A stretch of DNA of 64,000 nucleotides from Caldilineaceae bacterium (GTDB lineage: Bacteria > Chloroflexota > Anaerolineae > Caldilineales > Caldilineaceae), in the NCBI GenBank assembly GCA_020634815.1, contig JACKBA010000013.1, positions 1-64,000 on the forward strand, read 5' to 3'. This document shows, piece after piece, positions 44,161 through 53,103 of the stretch. The notes under the pieces are model-generated. The model did not search any database and had not been told where the DNA came from. It saw only the letters and a list, made by a program, of their open reading frames with translations. The translations under genes were made by a program, and so were the position numbers. Each line of letters begins with the position of its first letter. Position 1 is the stretch's first letter.

Positions 44161-44700
44161 CTAGCGTCGCCGGGTGCGGCCCGTCACGATGAAGTCAATC
44201 AACGGTCGCTTCTGATAGAGGCGGTTGCGCCATACGAAGATCGCCAGGGCGATCAGCCCGCCGACTTCCCATCCCCACAGTTCGGGCCGGCGCGTGAAGG
44301 CGTACCAGTACGCCTTGCCGATCTCCTTCTGCTCCGAGCCACGCTTGCCCCACACATGAAAACGCCAGCCGCGCAGTGGCCAGTAGAAAGTGTTGGGAAA
44401 GAGCCAAAGACGATCCAGCAGGGCGTGGCCGAGGAAGGAAGCCACGTAGACGCCGGCGGCGGGCAGGCGACCGGCGGCAATCCAGAGCACGGCAAGATTG
44501 GCCAGCAGCGTATGCGCAAAGAGGACCGCCGACTTGTAGCGCCGGTAGAAGTAGGCGGCGGCCAGCGGCTTGTCGACCAGGTCCGGGCCCATGGCAGCGA
44601 GCGCGACAAGGCGATAATCGGTATCCTCGGGCAAGTCCAGCCACTCCTGGGCGAGGTCGACGGCCAGCCAGGTGTATGCCACATGCGATTGTGGGAGCAT
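44161..44700 (-). CDS. YdjM/DUF457-like membrane-bound metal-dependent hydrolase family protein
   Basis: A 179-residue protein with three or four membrane segments. It has an N-terminal HVAYTW, the acidic GPDLVDKPLAAAY and the GHALLDRLW motif, matching the His/Asp pattern of the YdjM/DUF457 inner-membrane family. Its substrate is unknown. It lies four bases after the stop of the permease gene at 44705, so it is probably cotranscribed with the BMP-type transporter, though a functional link is not obvious. Confidence 0.68.
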   Translation of the reverse strand: MLPQSHVAYTWLAVDLAQEWLDLPEDTDYRLVALAAMGPDLVDKPLAAAYFYRRYKSAVLFAHTLLANLAVLWIAAGRLPAAGVYVASFLGHALLDRLWLFPNTFYWPLRGWRFHVWGKRGSEQKEIGKAYWYAFTRRPELWGWEVGGLIALAIFVWRNRLYQKRPLIDFIVTGRTRRR

Positions 44701-44704
44701 CGAT

Positions 44705-45670
44705 CTACAGCCCGCGCTCCCCGCGCACGTAGGGCTCGCCCAGCGCGGCCGGCGCGCCGATGCGCTTGCGCATGGCCGCCCGGGAGCCGATGACGAGCGC
44801 CAGGATTGTCAGCAGGTAGGGCGCCATCTGGAGGAAAAACCCAAAGTTGGAGTTGATAAAAAGCGGATTGGTGAATCCCAGAATCATGCGCGGCCCTTGC
44901 AGGTCGAGGATTGCACGACGCAACGCACCGAAGAGATAGGCGCCGAGCGCAGCGCGTAGCGGGTTCCACTGGGCAAAGATAACGAGACCGATCGCGATCC
45001 AGCCCTGGCCCGAGGTCGTCTGCGCGCTGTACCAGCCGGGCGAGACCGACAGGCTGATGGTGGCGCCCGCCAGCCCAGCCAGGCAGCCGCCGATGAAGAC
45101 ATAGAAGTAGCGCAGCCGGTAGACGTTGACGCCCATGGTGTCGGCAGCAACCGGCTTCTCGCCCACGGCGCGCAGATGCATGCCCGGCCGCGTCTTCTCA
45201 ATGTAGTACCACGTCAGCGGTGCAAAGAGGTAGCCGACATAGACCAGCGGGCTGTGATCCTTGAAGAAGACCGGACCGACAAAGGGAATCGATGCCAGCC
45301 CGGCAATGTCATAGTTCGGGATCAGTGCGGCATTTTGGCCGGTCAGGCCATTACCCAGCACGAGCGCCAACCCCGTACCCAGAAAGGTCAACGATAGGCC
45401 GCTCACCACCTGATCTGCCTGAAAGCTGATGGTGACGAGACCGTGCGCCAGACTGAGCGCACCGGCCGCCAGCATGGCCATGGCCAGCCCAAACCAGGCA
45501 TTGCCCGTCGCCAGCGAAACGCTGAAGCCGGCCATGGCGCCAAAGAGCATCATGCCCTCCACACCGAGGTTGAGAATGCCGGAGCGCTCGGCCAGGATCT
45601 CGCCGATGCTGGCAAAGAGCAAGATGGTGCCGGTTGCCAGACCGGCGTGCAGGATGACCTCGAGATTCAT
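44705..45670 (-). CDS. BMP-type nucleoside ABC transporter permease (second)
   Basis: A 321-residue membrane protein of the BPD_transp_2 (RbsC/YufQ-like) family with about nine helices. It has SIGEILAERSGILNLGVEGM followed by MLFGAMAGFSVSL, the signature of the second permease in purine nucleoside importers. It pairs with the 373-residue permease, which it overlaps by four bases (ATGA). The set of lipoprotein, double ATPase and two permeases matches the BmpA-NupABC type that takes up purine nucleosides or related compounds; the exact substrate is inferred. Confidence 0.88.
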   Translation of the reverse strand: MNLEVILHAGLATGTILLFASIGEILAERSGILNLGVEGMMLFGAMAGFSVSLATGNAWFGLAMAMLAAGALSLAHGLVTISFQADQVVSGLSLTFLGTGLALVLGNGLTGQNAALIPNYDIAGLASIPFVGPVFFKDHSPLVYVGYLFAPLTWYYIEKTRPGMHLRAVGEKPVAADTMGVNVYRLRYFYVFIGGCLAGLAGATISLSVSPGWYSAQTTSGQGWIAIGLVIFAQWNPLRAALGAYLFGALRRAILDLQGPRMILGFTNPLFINSNFGFFLQMAPYLLTILALVIGSRAAMRKRIGAPAALGEPYVRGERGL

Positions 45671-46788
45671 GCCGCTTCTCCTGCCGTGCTTTCACTGGAC
45701 GTAGTGCGAACGATGCGAATCTTGTAGCGCAGCAGGACGTCGCTGCTGATGACCGCAAAGAGGACGAAGCCCTGGATCATCTGGGCGATGCCGGAGGGCT
45801 GCACCTCGCGCCCCGCCACGATCAGCGCGCCGAAGAGGATGGAGACCAGCACCACGCCAAAGGGATTGAGCTTGGCCAGCCACGCCACGATGATGCCCGT
45901 AAAGCCGTAGCCGGGCGAGATGCGTTCCTGCAGGCGGTGAACCACCCCGCTCACTTCCGACATGCCGGCCAGGCCGGCCAGCGCGCCGGAAAACATCATC
46001 ACCAGGATGATGTTGCGCGCGATGTTGATGCCGGCGTAGCGCGCCGCATTCGGGTTGTCGCCGATGAGCCGGATCTCGTAGCCCCAGCGGCTGCGCTGTA
46101 GTACCCACCAGACCACCACCGCCGCCACCAGCCCAAAGAGGACACCCAGGTGCAGCGTGATGCCGGAAAATGCCGGGTACTGGCGTGCATAGTCGGAGAG
46201 ACGGGGCAGCCATGCGGAGCGCTCAAAGGTCGGCGTCATCTGAAAGCCGGCATCGCTCCACTGATTGAAGATCCAAAAGTTATTCCACAAAATGGCAACA
46301 TAGTTGAGCATCAGCGTCGTGATGATCTCGTTGACCTGAAAACGCGCCTTGAGGAAGCCGGGGATGAAGCCGTAGAGCGCGCCGCCGATCATGCCCATGA
46401 CAGCCATGAAAGTGATGATGACGATGGCGGGGCTGTCGAGCGGCACCAGCGGCACCAGGACCACCAGGCTGGCAAAAAAGGCGCCGATGTAGAATTGCCC
46501 TTCGGCGCCGATGTTCCAGAGCTTCATTTTGAACGCGACGGTACAGGCCAGGCCAACCAGGATCAGCGGTGTCGCCTTGACCATGGTGTCGGAGAAGGAG
46601 GCCCAACTGCCGAAGGTGGCACGGAAGAAGAACTCGTAGACGCGCAACGGCTGGCTGCCAATCAGCCAGAGCACGATGCCGCTGAAGATGAACGCCGCCA
46701 CCACCGACCCAACCGAGGTGGCGGCGGGCAACCACTTGGGCACATCTTCGGTGCGTTTTTCGACGGAAAGCTGGAGCGGGAATGCCAT
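45667..46788 (-). CDS. BMP-type nucleoside ABC transporter permease (first)
   Basis: A 373-residue membrane protein of the YufP-like BPD_transp_2 family. It has KLWNIGAEGQFYIGAFFASL, the signature loop, and later LIGDNPNAARYAGINIARNI, the coupling region that contacts the ATPase. About ten helices. It follows the ATPase gene by 16 bases and overlaps the second permease by four. The substrate is probably a purine nucleoside. Confidence 0.88.
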   Translation of the reverse strand: MAFPLQLSVEKRTEDVPKWLPAATSVGSVVAAFIFSGIVLWLIGSQPLRVYEFFFRATFGSWASFSDTMVKATPLILVGLACTVAFKMKLWNIGAEGQFYIGAFFASLVVLVPLVPLDSPAIVIITFMAVMGMIGGALYGFIPGFLKARFQVNEIITTLMLNYVAILWNNFWIFNQWSDAGFQMTPTFERSAWLPRLSDYARQYPAFSGITLHLGVLFGLVAAVVVWWVLQRSRWGYEIRLIGDNPNAARYAGINIARNIILVMMFSGALAGLAGMSEVSGVVHRLQERISPGYGFTGIIVAWLAKLNPFGVVLVSILFGALIVAGREVQPSGIAQMIQGFVLFAVISSDVLLRYKIRIVRTTSSESTAGEAA

Positions 46789-46804
46789 AGGATCTCCTGC
46801 GACG

Positions 46805-48361
46805 TCAGGAAGCGCCGGCCGCAGCCTTGGCGCCAGGTAGTTTCTCTTGTGGCGTGCCGGTCATCATCAAGCCCAGTTCGCCGATATCGGCGCTGGCCGC
46901 ATCGACGATACCCATGATCTTGCCGTCAAAGATGACGGCGATCCGGTCGCTCAGCGCAAGCAGTTCCTCCAGCTCCTCGGAGATCAGCAGCACGGCGGTG
47001 CCGGCCAGGCGCTGCTGCAAGAGGTGCTCCTGGATCGCCTCGACCGCGCCGACGTCAAGCCCGCGCGTCGGCTGCACGGCGACGATGAGCTTGGGATCGG
47101 TGGTGATCTCGCGCGCCAGGATGACCTTCTGCAAGTTGCCGCCCGAAAGCTTGCGCGCCATGGTCTGCACGCTGGGCGCCATGATGTCGTAGGTTTGCTT
47201 GAGCGAGGAGGCGTACCCCTGGGCAGCGCCGTCGTCGATGGTCATGCCGTGGCTGATGGGCTGCCGGCGATAGGTCTTCATGATGACGTTGTCGGTGATC
47301 GTCAGGTTTGGCGACGACCCGACGCGGTTGCGATCTTCGGGGATGTGTGCCACACCGGCGACGATGGCCGTCAGCGGCGGCTGGTTGCTCACCGTCACGT
47401 TATCGACAGTGATTCTGCCGTCGTCACAGATGCGCAGCCCGGTGATGCATTCGGCCATTTCGCTCTGACCGTTGCCCGCCACACCGGCAATACCGAGGAT
47501 TTCGCCGGCACGCACCTCCAGCGACACCCCACGCAGGGCCGGCGTCCCCTTGTTGTTGACCGCCTTCACGCCGTCCATGTGCAGAACGACGTCGCCCGGC
47601 GTGTTGGGGCTCTTCTCCACCTGGAAGACGACGTCGCGGCCCACCATCAACTGTGCCAGCTCATGCTTGGTGCGGCCGGCCATGAGCAACCCCTGCGCCG
47701 TGACGCGCCCCTTGCGCAGCACGGTAATGCGGTCGGCAACGGCCTCCACCTCGTGCAATTTGTGGCTGATGAAGATGATCGACTTCCCCTGTGTCACGAG
47801 CGAGCGCATGGTAGCGATCATCTCGTCGATCTCCTGCGGGGCCAGCACGGCGGTCGGCTCGTCAAGAATCAGAACATCAGCGCCGCGGTAGAGTGTCTTG
47901 AGAATCTCGACGCGTTGCTGTTCGCCGACCGTCAACTGCCAGATCTTGGCTTTGGGGTCGACGCGCAGACCGTAGCGCTGCTGCAAATCCAGGATCTCCT
48001 GCTCGTAGCGCGCCAGGTTCATGAAAAAGCGCGGGTGCTTGAGGCCCAGCAGAATGTTCTCGGTGACGGTCTGCGTCGGCACGAGCATGAAGTGCTGGTG
48101 CACCATGCCGATGCCGCTGGAGATGGCATCGCGGGGAGAATTGAAGTTGACGATCTTTCCATCGACCCGGATCGTGCCGGAACTGGGCTTGTACAGACCG
48201 GACAGCGCGTTCATCAGCGTACTCTTGCCCGCGCCGTTCTCGCCCAGCAAGGCGTGGATTTCGCCCTTTTCCAGGTTGAAGTTCACGTGATCGTTGGCCA
48301 GGACGCCAGGAAAGCGAATCACAATGTCCTGCATCTCTACGGCATAGGGCAGTGCGCTCAT
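46805..48361 (-). CDS. BMP-type nucleoside ABC transporter ATPase (double ABC domain)
   Basis: A 518-residue double ATPase of the RbsA/YufO type. The first half has Walker A LLGENGAGKST, signature LTVGEQQRVEILK and Walker B VLILDEPTAVLAP. The second half has the family's degenerate Walker A (GVAGNGQSEMAE), a full signature KLSGGNLQKVILAREI and LIVAVQPTRGLDVGA. It powers import with the two permeases downstream. It lies 90 bases after the lipoprotein gene, separated by a hairpin. Confidence 0.92.
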   Translation of the reverse strand: MSALPYAVEMQDIVIRFPGVLANDHVNFNLEKGEIHALLGENGAGKSTLMNALSGLYKPSSGTIRVDGKIVNFNSPRDAISSGIGMVHQHFMLVPTQTVTENILLGLKHPRFFMNLARYEQEILDLQQRYGLRVDPKAKIWQLTVGEQQRVEILKTLYRGADVLILDEPTAVLAPQEIDEMIATMRSLVTQGKSIIFISHKLHEVEAVADRITVLRKGRVTAQGLLMAGRTKHELAQLMVGRDVVFQVEKSPNTPGDVVLHMDGVKAVNNKGTPALRGVSLEVRAGEILGIAGVAGNGQSEMAECITGLRICDDGRITVDNVTVSNQPPLTAIVAGVAHIPEDRNRVGSSPNLTITDNVIMKTYRRQPISHGMTIDDGAAQGYASSLKQTYDIMAPSVQTMARKLSGGNLQKVILAREITTDPKLIVAVQPTRGLDVGAVEAIQEHLLQQRLAGTAVLLISEELEELLALSDRIAVIFDGKIMGIVDAASADIGELGLMMTGTPQEKLPGAKAAAGAS

Positions 48362-48401
48362 GGCTGTGTCCGGAAAATGTGGGAAGAGTATTGAGATGAA
48401 G

Positions 48402-48431
48402 AGCCGCCCTTCCGCAGGAGGAAGGGCGGCT
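48402..48431 (-). terminator. Hairpin between substrate-binding lipoprotein and ATPase genes
   Basis: A perfect 12-base stem (AGCCGCCCTTCC and its complement) with a six-base loop, followed on the minus strand by TTCATCTCAATACT. It is a probable partial terminator that keeps the lipoprotein transcript more abundant than the transport genes, as is common for ABC importers. Its GCCGCCC core resembles that of the terminator at 24571. Confidence 0.68.
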
Positions 48432-48451
48432 GTAGATTACGTCAAAACCGG

Positions 48452-49711
48452 TTACTCGAGCGACGGCAACTCGGCGGTGATGTTCTCGTTCCACCAGTAC
48501 ATGCAGGTCGTGCACGGGCTGCCGAACTGAGCAAAGCCATCCAGGTCCGCCTGCTCCAGGCTCACACCCTCGGCCAGCACTTCGTTGCCCTGGTTGTCGG
48601 TGATGGGTCCCTTGAAGACGTCGAAGCGGGTGAACTCGCCGGCAAGCATTTGCGCCAGCGTGTCGCGGATCAGTTGCAGATCCTCTTCGGGCAGGCCTTC
48701 CACGCCAGGCTGCGGCGTCTCGCCTTCCATGAAGCCGAACAGACCCAGCGCGCCGCTATCGGCGTCGAAGTACTCCGAACCACCGACATACTCGCCATTG
48801 CGCGAGCGCTCGACGATGTCGGCATAGACCGGACCCCAGTTCCAGTACATGGAGGTGAGGCAGGCGTCGACCTTGCAGTTGCCGGAGTAGTCATAGGTGA
48901 TGCCCCACTTGCCTTCGGGGGCAGCCTCGGCCGGGGCCGGCGTATCGGCGCCGGTCATGACGATCTGCGCGCCGGAGTCGAAGAGCGATGCGGCCGCCTC
49001 TTTCTCGATGATCGGATCGTGCCAGGTGAAGATCCAGCGCACGTCGATCTTGCAGTCAGGGCAGGTCTGCTGTGCACCAAGAGCGAACGCATTGCCAAGG
49101 CGCAGTTCTTCCGGAATGGGGAAGGTGGCGATGTAGCCCAGGCGCGGGTTGCCGTCGGTCTTGGCGCGGCTGCCGGCCAGCATGCCGGCCAGGTACTTCA
49201 TGTCTTCCATGGCGCCCATGAGATTGCCAAAGTTGGCGCCGTTGGACTGGAATCCGCTGATGTGAACGATGTCCACATCGGGGAATTCCTCGGCGACCAT
49301 CGCGGAGGCATCCATGAAGCCGAAGGAGGTCGTGAAGATGACGTCGAAGCCCTTGCGCGCCAGCGAGCGGATCACCTGTTCGGCATCGGCGCCTTCGGCC
49401 ACATTCTCGATGTAGGCGGTATGAACGTTCTCGAGATTCGCCTCGACATACTCGCGGCCGACGTCGTGCGCCTGCGACCAGCCGCCATCATCGTGCGGGC
49501 CGACATAGACGAAGGCAACATTGTACTTGCCGTCCTCGATGTCGGGAATCTGGACGCCACCGCCACTCTCAGGTGCGGCAGCCGCTTCACCGCCACCCTG
49601 CTCGGCCGGCGCGGCCGGTGCGGCTGCCGGTTGGCTGGCTACACAACCACCAAAGACCAAAGCTGCCAAAAGCAAGACACTCAACACGATCCAAATGCGT
49701 TTTCCAAACAT
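48452..49711 (-). CDS. BMP family substrate-binding lipoprotein
   Basis: A 419-residue exported lipoprotein (PnrA/BmpA family). The signal ends in the lipobox-type LVFGGCVAS with Cys22 as the lipidated residue, then an Ala/Pro/Gly-rich linker. The binding fold starts about residue 60 with YNVAFVYVGPHDDGGWSQAH, the family signature, followed by IENVAEGADAEQVIRSLARK and FGFMDASAMVAEEFPDV. BMP proteins bind purine nucleosides. The leader of about 170 bases starts at a strong promoter at 49889-49917, and the SD is GGGAG. Confidence 0.92.
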   Translation of the reverse strand: MFGKRIWIVLSVLLLAALVFGGCVASQPAAAPAAPAEQGGGEAAAAPESGGGVQIPDIEDGKYNVAFVYVGPHDDGGWSQAHDVGREYVEANLENVHTAYIENVAEGADAEQVIRSLARKGFDVIFTTSFGFMDASAMVAEEFPDVDIVHISGFQSNGANFGNLMGAMEDMKYLAGMLAGSRAKTDGNPRLGYIATFPIPEELRLGNAFALGAQQTCPDCKIDVRWIFTWHDPIIEKEAAASLFDSGAQIVMTGADTPAPAEAAPEGKWGITYDYSGNCKVDACLTSMYWNWGPVYADIVERSRNGEYVGGSEYFDADSGALGLFGFMEGETPQPGVEGLPEEDLQLIRDTLAQMLAGEFTRFDVFKGPITDNQGNEVLAEGVSLEQADLDGFAQFGSPCTTCMYWWNENITAELPSLE

Positions 49712-49888
49712 ATGGGAGTCTCCCTTCAGAAACTGGTGAAATTCGGATAGGACGACCCGGCGCGGCCGGATAATCCTTGATACCTAGAGTCGATATGAAG
49801 TGTCTGGGGTGCCGCGATCGCCATTCACGTCTATGGGTGTCGGGTCAGATACACGGAGCAGAGAAGCTGGTAGCGTTGAACAGTTGGG

Positions 49889-49917
49889 ACTATACATCAA
49901 AGCTACAGGACTGTCAA
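49889..49917 (-). promoter_or_regulatory. Sigma70-type promoter for the bmp transporter operon
   Basis: The minus strand reads TTGACA, exactly 17 bases, TATAGT. This is the best promoter match in the window. The transcript would start near 49881 with a leader of about 170 bases before the ATG at 49711. Confidence 0.72.
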
Positions 49918-50027
49918 CGCAGAGCGAAATTGCCGTGTTTCAAATCCTCGTCGACGCTCGTCATGGTGACAGATCGGCCACTCCGCCTGATTGGTACCGA
50001 CCGCCGATCCCGGTAGCCGGCTGACCC

Positions 50028-50061
50028 ACACCGGCGCCAGGGTAAACCCTGACGCCGGTGT
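50028..50061 (-). terminator. Strong hairpin after the fasciclin gene
   Basis: Fifteen-base arms (50028-50042 and 50047-50061) with one mismatch and the loop TAAA, 33 bases past the stop at 50094. It lacks a T-run on the minus strand, so it may be an mRNA 3'-end stem or a U-less terminator. Confidence 0.6.
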
Positions 50062-50093
50062 TGTCGTTGACAAATTGGTTGGTCCGTTGGACC

Positions 50094-52799
50094 CTATTTG
50101 CTGCGCCGCCGCGTCACGAAGCCACCGGCAGCCAGCATGCCAAGCACCATGGCCACGATGGGCAGCGTTCCGCCGCCGGAGGCAAGGTCCAGGCCCGTAG
50201 CGGGCAGTTCCTCAGGATTCTCGGCGCCGGCTTCCGGCGTGGCATCGGCCGACACGTCAGCAGCAGGCGTGGATTCCTCGGTCATTGCCGCTTCGGCAGT
50301 TGCCTCTTCGGTGGCTGTTGCCTCGGCAGTCATCTCCTCGGTCGCTGTTGCTTCGGCCGTGGCTTCCTCGGTCGCAGCCGCTTCGGCCGTCGCCTCTTCG
50401 GTGGCTGTTGCCTCGGCAGTCATCTCCTCGGTCGCTGTTGCTTCGGCCGTGGCTTCCTCGGTCGCAGCCGCTTCGGCCGTCGCCTCTTCGGTCGCCGTTG
50501 CTTCGGCTGTGGCTTCCTCGGTCGCAGCCGCTTCGGCAGTCGCCTCTTCGGTGGCTGTCGCTTCTTCTGTCGGCGTCGCGGTTGGCGGCACCGGCGTATT
50601 GGTGGCCGTCGGCGGGACAGGCGTCGGCGTCGCAGTCGGCAGCGGCGTGTTCGTCGCGGTCGGCGGCACCGGTGTATTGGTGGCCGTCGGCGGGACGGGC
50701 GTCGGTGTCGCGGTCGGCAGCGGCGTGTTCGTCGCGGTCGGCGGCACCGGGGTGTCGGTAGCCGTCGGCGGGACAGGCGTCGGCGTTGCGGTCGGCAGCG
50801 GCGTGTTCGTTGCGGTCGGCGGCACCGGGGTGTTGGTGGCCGTCGGCGGGACAGGCGTCGGCGTTGCGGTCGGTGGGACCGGCGTGTTCGTCGCAGTCGG
50901 TGTTGCGGTCGGCGGCACCGCTGTGTCAGTCGCCGTTGCCGTAGCCGTCGGCTCCGGCGTATTGGTCGGCGCAGGCGTTGGCGTGGCTGCGGCAGCAACC
51001 GCGTCACCACCCTGATCGGCTGCCGTCTCTGCCCGCTGCGGCGGGATCAGAACGGAATCGATCACCTGGATGAGCCCGTTGTTGGCCTCGACGTCGGATT
51101 GAACGATGGGCACGCCGTTGACGCGCACCTCTTCGCCTAGCGTTGTGAAGACCAGCAGGTTGCCCTGCGCCGCGGTATCGAGACCCGCCGCGGCCAATTC
51201 CTCGGCAGTGTAGCGATTCAGCAGGATATGGTAGAAGAGAACATTCTCCAGAGCCGCCTTGTCCGCCAACAACGCGTCCAGCGTGCCGGCCGGCAGGCTG
51301 GCGAATGCCTCATCGGTGGGCGCAAAGATGGTGTACGGCCCGCTGCCGGCAAGATCGTCCAGCACGCCGGCAGCCTCGGCCGCATCGATCAGCGTCGAGA
51401 AACCGGTGAGATTGGCCGCAACATCGGCAATCGACTCACCCGTTGGTGACGGCGCGGGAATGGCGGTGGCCGCGACCGCGGCGCCTGCCGCCTTCTCGTC
51501 GACTGCCGGCGGCATGAGCACCTGGTCGATCACGTGGATGATGCCATTGGTGGCCGGCAAGTCAGTGGACAGAATATGGGCGCCGTTCACGGTGACGCCG
51601 CCGTTGATCGAGAAGGTGACGGGTTTGCCTTCCAGCGTGGAGGCATTCATGCCGTTCACGATCTGGTCAGCCTTGATATCCCCGGAGATAACATGATACT
51701 TGAGGAGCTCAGCCAGCGCGGCAGGATCGGCAAGCAGGTCGGCCAGTGCGCCTTCGGGCAGCGCGGCGAAGGCCTCTTCGCTAGGCGCAAAGATGGTGAA
51801 CGGGCCGTCGCCGCTCAACGCGTCAGCAAGCCCTGCTGCCTCCAATGCCTTCGCCAAGGTCGGGAATGCACCAGATGTCGCGATAGAATCTGCCAGATCG
51901 AGCGAGCCGTCGACGACTGTCTCCGGCGCGGGAGCCGGCGCCTCGGTGGGCGCTTCCGCGGCAGCCTCTTCCGTGGCTTCTTCGGCAGGCGGCGGGTAGA
52001 GCACGGCGTTGATGGCGTGCACGACGCCATTCACCGCCTCGAGATCGGGGGTCGTCACGGTAGCGCCATTGACGGTCACTTTGCCGTTCCCAACTTCAAC
52101 CGCGACCGGCGCACCCTGTAACGTCTCTACGTCGCCATCGGCCAGATCGGCAGACATCACCTTGCCGGAGACCGCGTGGTACAGCAGAATCTGGGTCAGC
52201 ATCTCCGGGTCGGCCAGGACGGCATCGAGCGCCGCCTGCGGAATGTCGGCGAACGCGTCGTTCGTCGGCGCAAAGAGCGTCGTCTCGTCGCTGCCTGCCA
52301 GCGCATCGCCCAGGCCGGCTGCATCAACAGCCGCGGCCAGTGTCGAGAACTGCGGGTCGCTCAGGACGATGCCGCGCACCGTCTGCTCGTTGCCGGTGAC
52401 CTGGAAGGGCTTGACAACGACTTTGTCGCGCACCGACACCGGGACATCGGGGCCATCCGGGAATTCGTACGTCCCGACCTCGCCTGCATCCTCGTGCAAC
52501 ATGGCAAAGAGGGTGTCGGTCAGACCGGCGGGATCGACTTCGACCTTGATGTTGGCGGCGATCCCGCCCGGCACCGCTGTGTAGCCGATCACGGGACCGG
52601 GTGCTCCGTCGGCGTCAGCATGGATCACGACCCAGCCCGGGCCGCTCGAGGTCAGACGTGTGACATTGACCGTATTGTCAATCACGGGCTGATCTACGAC
52701 GAAGACGTCCGGCGTGAATTGGGCGAGTACGGCTGGTGCAATGCCCAATACAGCCAGCAAGATCAGCACGCTGCTGAGCACATAGGTGCGTTTTGGCAT
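50094..52799 (-). CDS. Surface fasciclin protein with repeat stalk and LPATG anchor
   Basis: A 901-residue exported protein. The signal peptide (residues 1-26) ends AVLAQ. An N-terminal DUF7282-like beta domain (about 27-130) is followed by three FAS1 domains (about 141-268, 303-428 and 455-585), each with an H-box such as LFYHILLNRY and the TIFAPTDEAFASLP motif. A Thr/Pro-rich stalk (613-742) follows, then a Glu/Ala/Thr repeat stalk (742-839). The end has LPATG at 865-869, a membrane helix and RRRSK, a complete sortase signal. It likely mediates adhesion. ATG at 52799 has GGGAG six bases upstream; an upstream start would add a non-signal-like segment. No sortase lies in the window. Confidence 0.9.
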   Translation of the reverse strand: MPKRTYVLSSVLILLAVLGIAPAVLAQFTPDVFVVDQPVIDNTVNVTRLTSSGPGWVVIHADADGAPGPVIGYTAVPGGIAANIKVEVDPAGLTDTLFAMLHEDAGEVGTYEFPDGPDVPVSVRDKVVVKPFQVTGNEQTVRGIVLSDPQFSTLAAAVDAAGLGDALAGSDETTLFAPTNDAFADIPQAALDAVLADPEMLTQILLYHAVSGKVMSADLADGDVETLQGAPVAVEVGNGKVTVNGATVTTPDLEAVNGVVHAINAVLYPPPAEEATEEAAAEAPTEAPAPAPETVVDGSLDLADSIATSGAFPTLAKALEAAGLADALSGDGPFTIFAPSEEAFAALPEGALADLLADPAALAELLKYHVISGDIKADQIVNGMNASTLEGKPVTFSINGGVTVNGAHILSTDLPATNGIIHVIDQVLMPPAVDEKAAGAAVAATAIPAPSPTGESIADVAANLTGFSTLIDAAEAAGVLDDLAGSGPYTIFAPTDEAFASLPAGTLDALLADKAALENVLFYHILLNRYTAEELAAAGLDTAAQGNLLVFTTLGEEVRVNGVPIVQSDVEANNGLIQVIDSVLIPPQRAETAADQGGDAVAAAATPTPAPTNTPEPTATATATDTAVPPTATPTATNTPVPPTATPTPVPPTATNTPVPPTATNTPLPTATPTPVPPTATDTPVPPTATNTPLPTATPTPVPPTATNTPVPPTATNTPLPTATPTPVPPTATNTPVPPTATPTEEATATEEATAEAAATEEATAEATATEEATAEAAATEEATAEATATEEMTAEATATEEATAEAAATEEATAEATATEEMTAEATATEEATAEAAMTEESTPAADVSADATPEAGAENPEELPATGLDLASGGGTLPIVAMVLGMLAAGGFVTRRRSK
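50281..50572 (-). repeat. 30-base coding repeat array (TEEATAEA units)
   Basis: About eight to nine tandem units of 30 bases encode a ten-residue Glu/Ala/Thr motif (xATEEATAEA). Units alternate in type, and a 120-base block is repeated, so the array grew by higher-order duplication. It is inside the fasciclin gene and likely varies in length between strains. Confidence 0.85.
50573..50960 (-). repeat. 78-base coding repeat array (Thr/Pro stalk)
   Basis: Three full 78-base units and one partial unit encode a 26-residue Thr/Pro motif (VPPTATNTPVPPTATNTP plus eight residues). It is flanked by shorter Thr/Pro repeats. This forms a probably glycosylated extended stalk between the FAS1 domains and the Glu-rich stalk. 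Confidence 0.85.
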
Positions 52800-53103
52800 A
52801 AGCGGCTCCCGATTTGCAGTGCGGCTCTTTAATAAAGACTTTCTTTTGCCGAAGATGGGATGCGTGCGCTGCACTCCATGATTGCCAGTGAGGGTAACTG
52901 TCGGCCCTGAAATGTATTCTAATTCACTTTTCCGCCACGCGCAATGTATGCACGCAACTCGTGCGTATGGAATCCGGCTACCCTACGGCGCGGCGCCGCC
53001 GGTGTAGACTGCGTAGCTTGAGAAATGACAAGATGACACGGTGACGTCGCCTCACCCGCTCATCTTGTCACCCTATGCGCTTCGCGAGACGCAGGAGAGA
53101 TCC
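52800..53103. other. Divergent intergenic region, fasciclin and ferredoxin genes
   Basis: 304 bases without a gene. A weak promoter-like pair on the minus strand (TTGCGC, 17 bases, TAGAAT at 52916-52944) could serve the fasciclin gene. An inverted repeat of the octamer family occupies 53025-53073. Nothing else was recognised. Confidence 0.4.
53025..53073. repeat. Inverted octamer-repeat cluster (TGACAAGATGA family)
   Basis: TGACAAGATGA (53026-53036) and its exact complement (53060-53070) form an 11-base inverted repeat with a 23-base loop, flanked by related units. The same repeat family appears at 55317-55363 and 55423-55464. Confidence 0.7.

Larger units (their letters stand above)
49712..50093. 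other. Intergenic region with bmp leader and fasciclin-gene hairpin
   Basis: 382 bases without a gene. From right to left they hold the fasciclin gene's hairpin (50028-50061), the bmp promoter (49889-49917), and about 170 bases of bmp leader. The leader includes a GC stem CCGGC-GCCGG near 49755-49775, but nothing that matches a purine riboswitch or other family known to me. Confidence 0.55.

Noticed and set aside
46847..48394. A 515-residue open frame antisense to the transporter ATPase
   Set aside because: A shadow of a gene with clear Walker and signature motifs on the other strand.
49712..49881. A purine riboswitch in the bmp leader
   Set aside because: I looked for the conserved core and the two kissing-loop stems and did not find them.
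50281..50960. Regularly repeated units suggesting a CRISPR array
   Set aside because: Repeats are directly tandem without spacers and encode stalk residues of a surface protein.
50098..51015. A 305-residue plus-strand frame of Val-Gly-Gly and Ala-Val-Ala repeats
   Set aside because: It is the reverse reading of the fasciclin repeat arrays.
53041..53103. An upstream start of the ferredoxin gene
   Set aside because: It lies in the repeat cluster and has no ribosome site, while the GTG at 53104 has AGGAG at good spacing.
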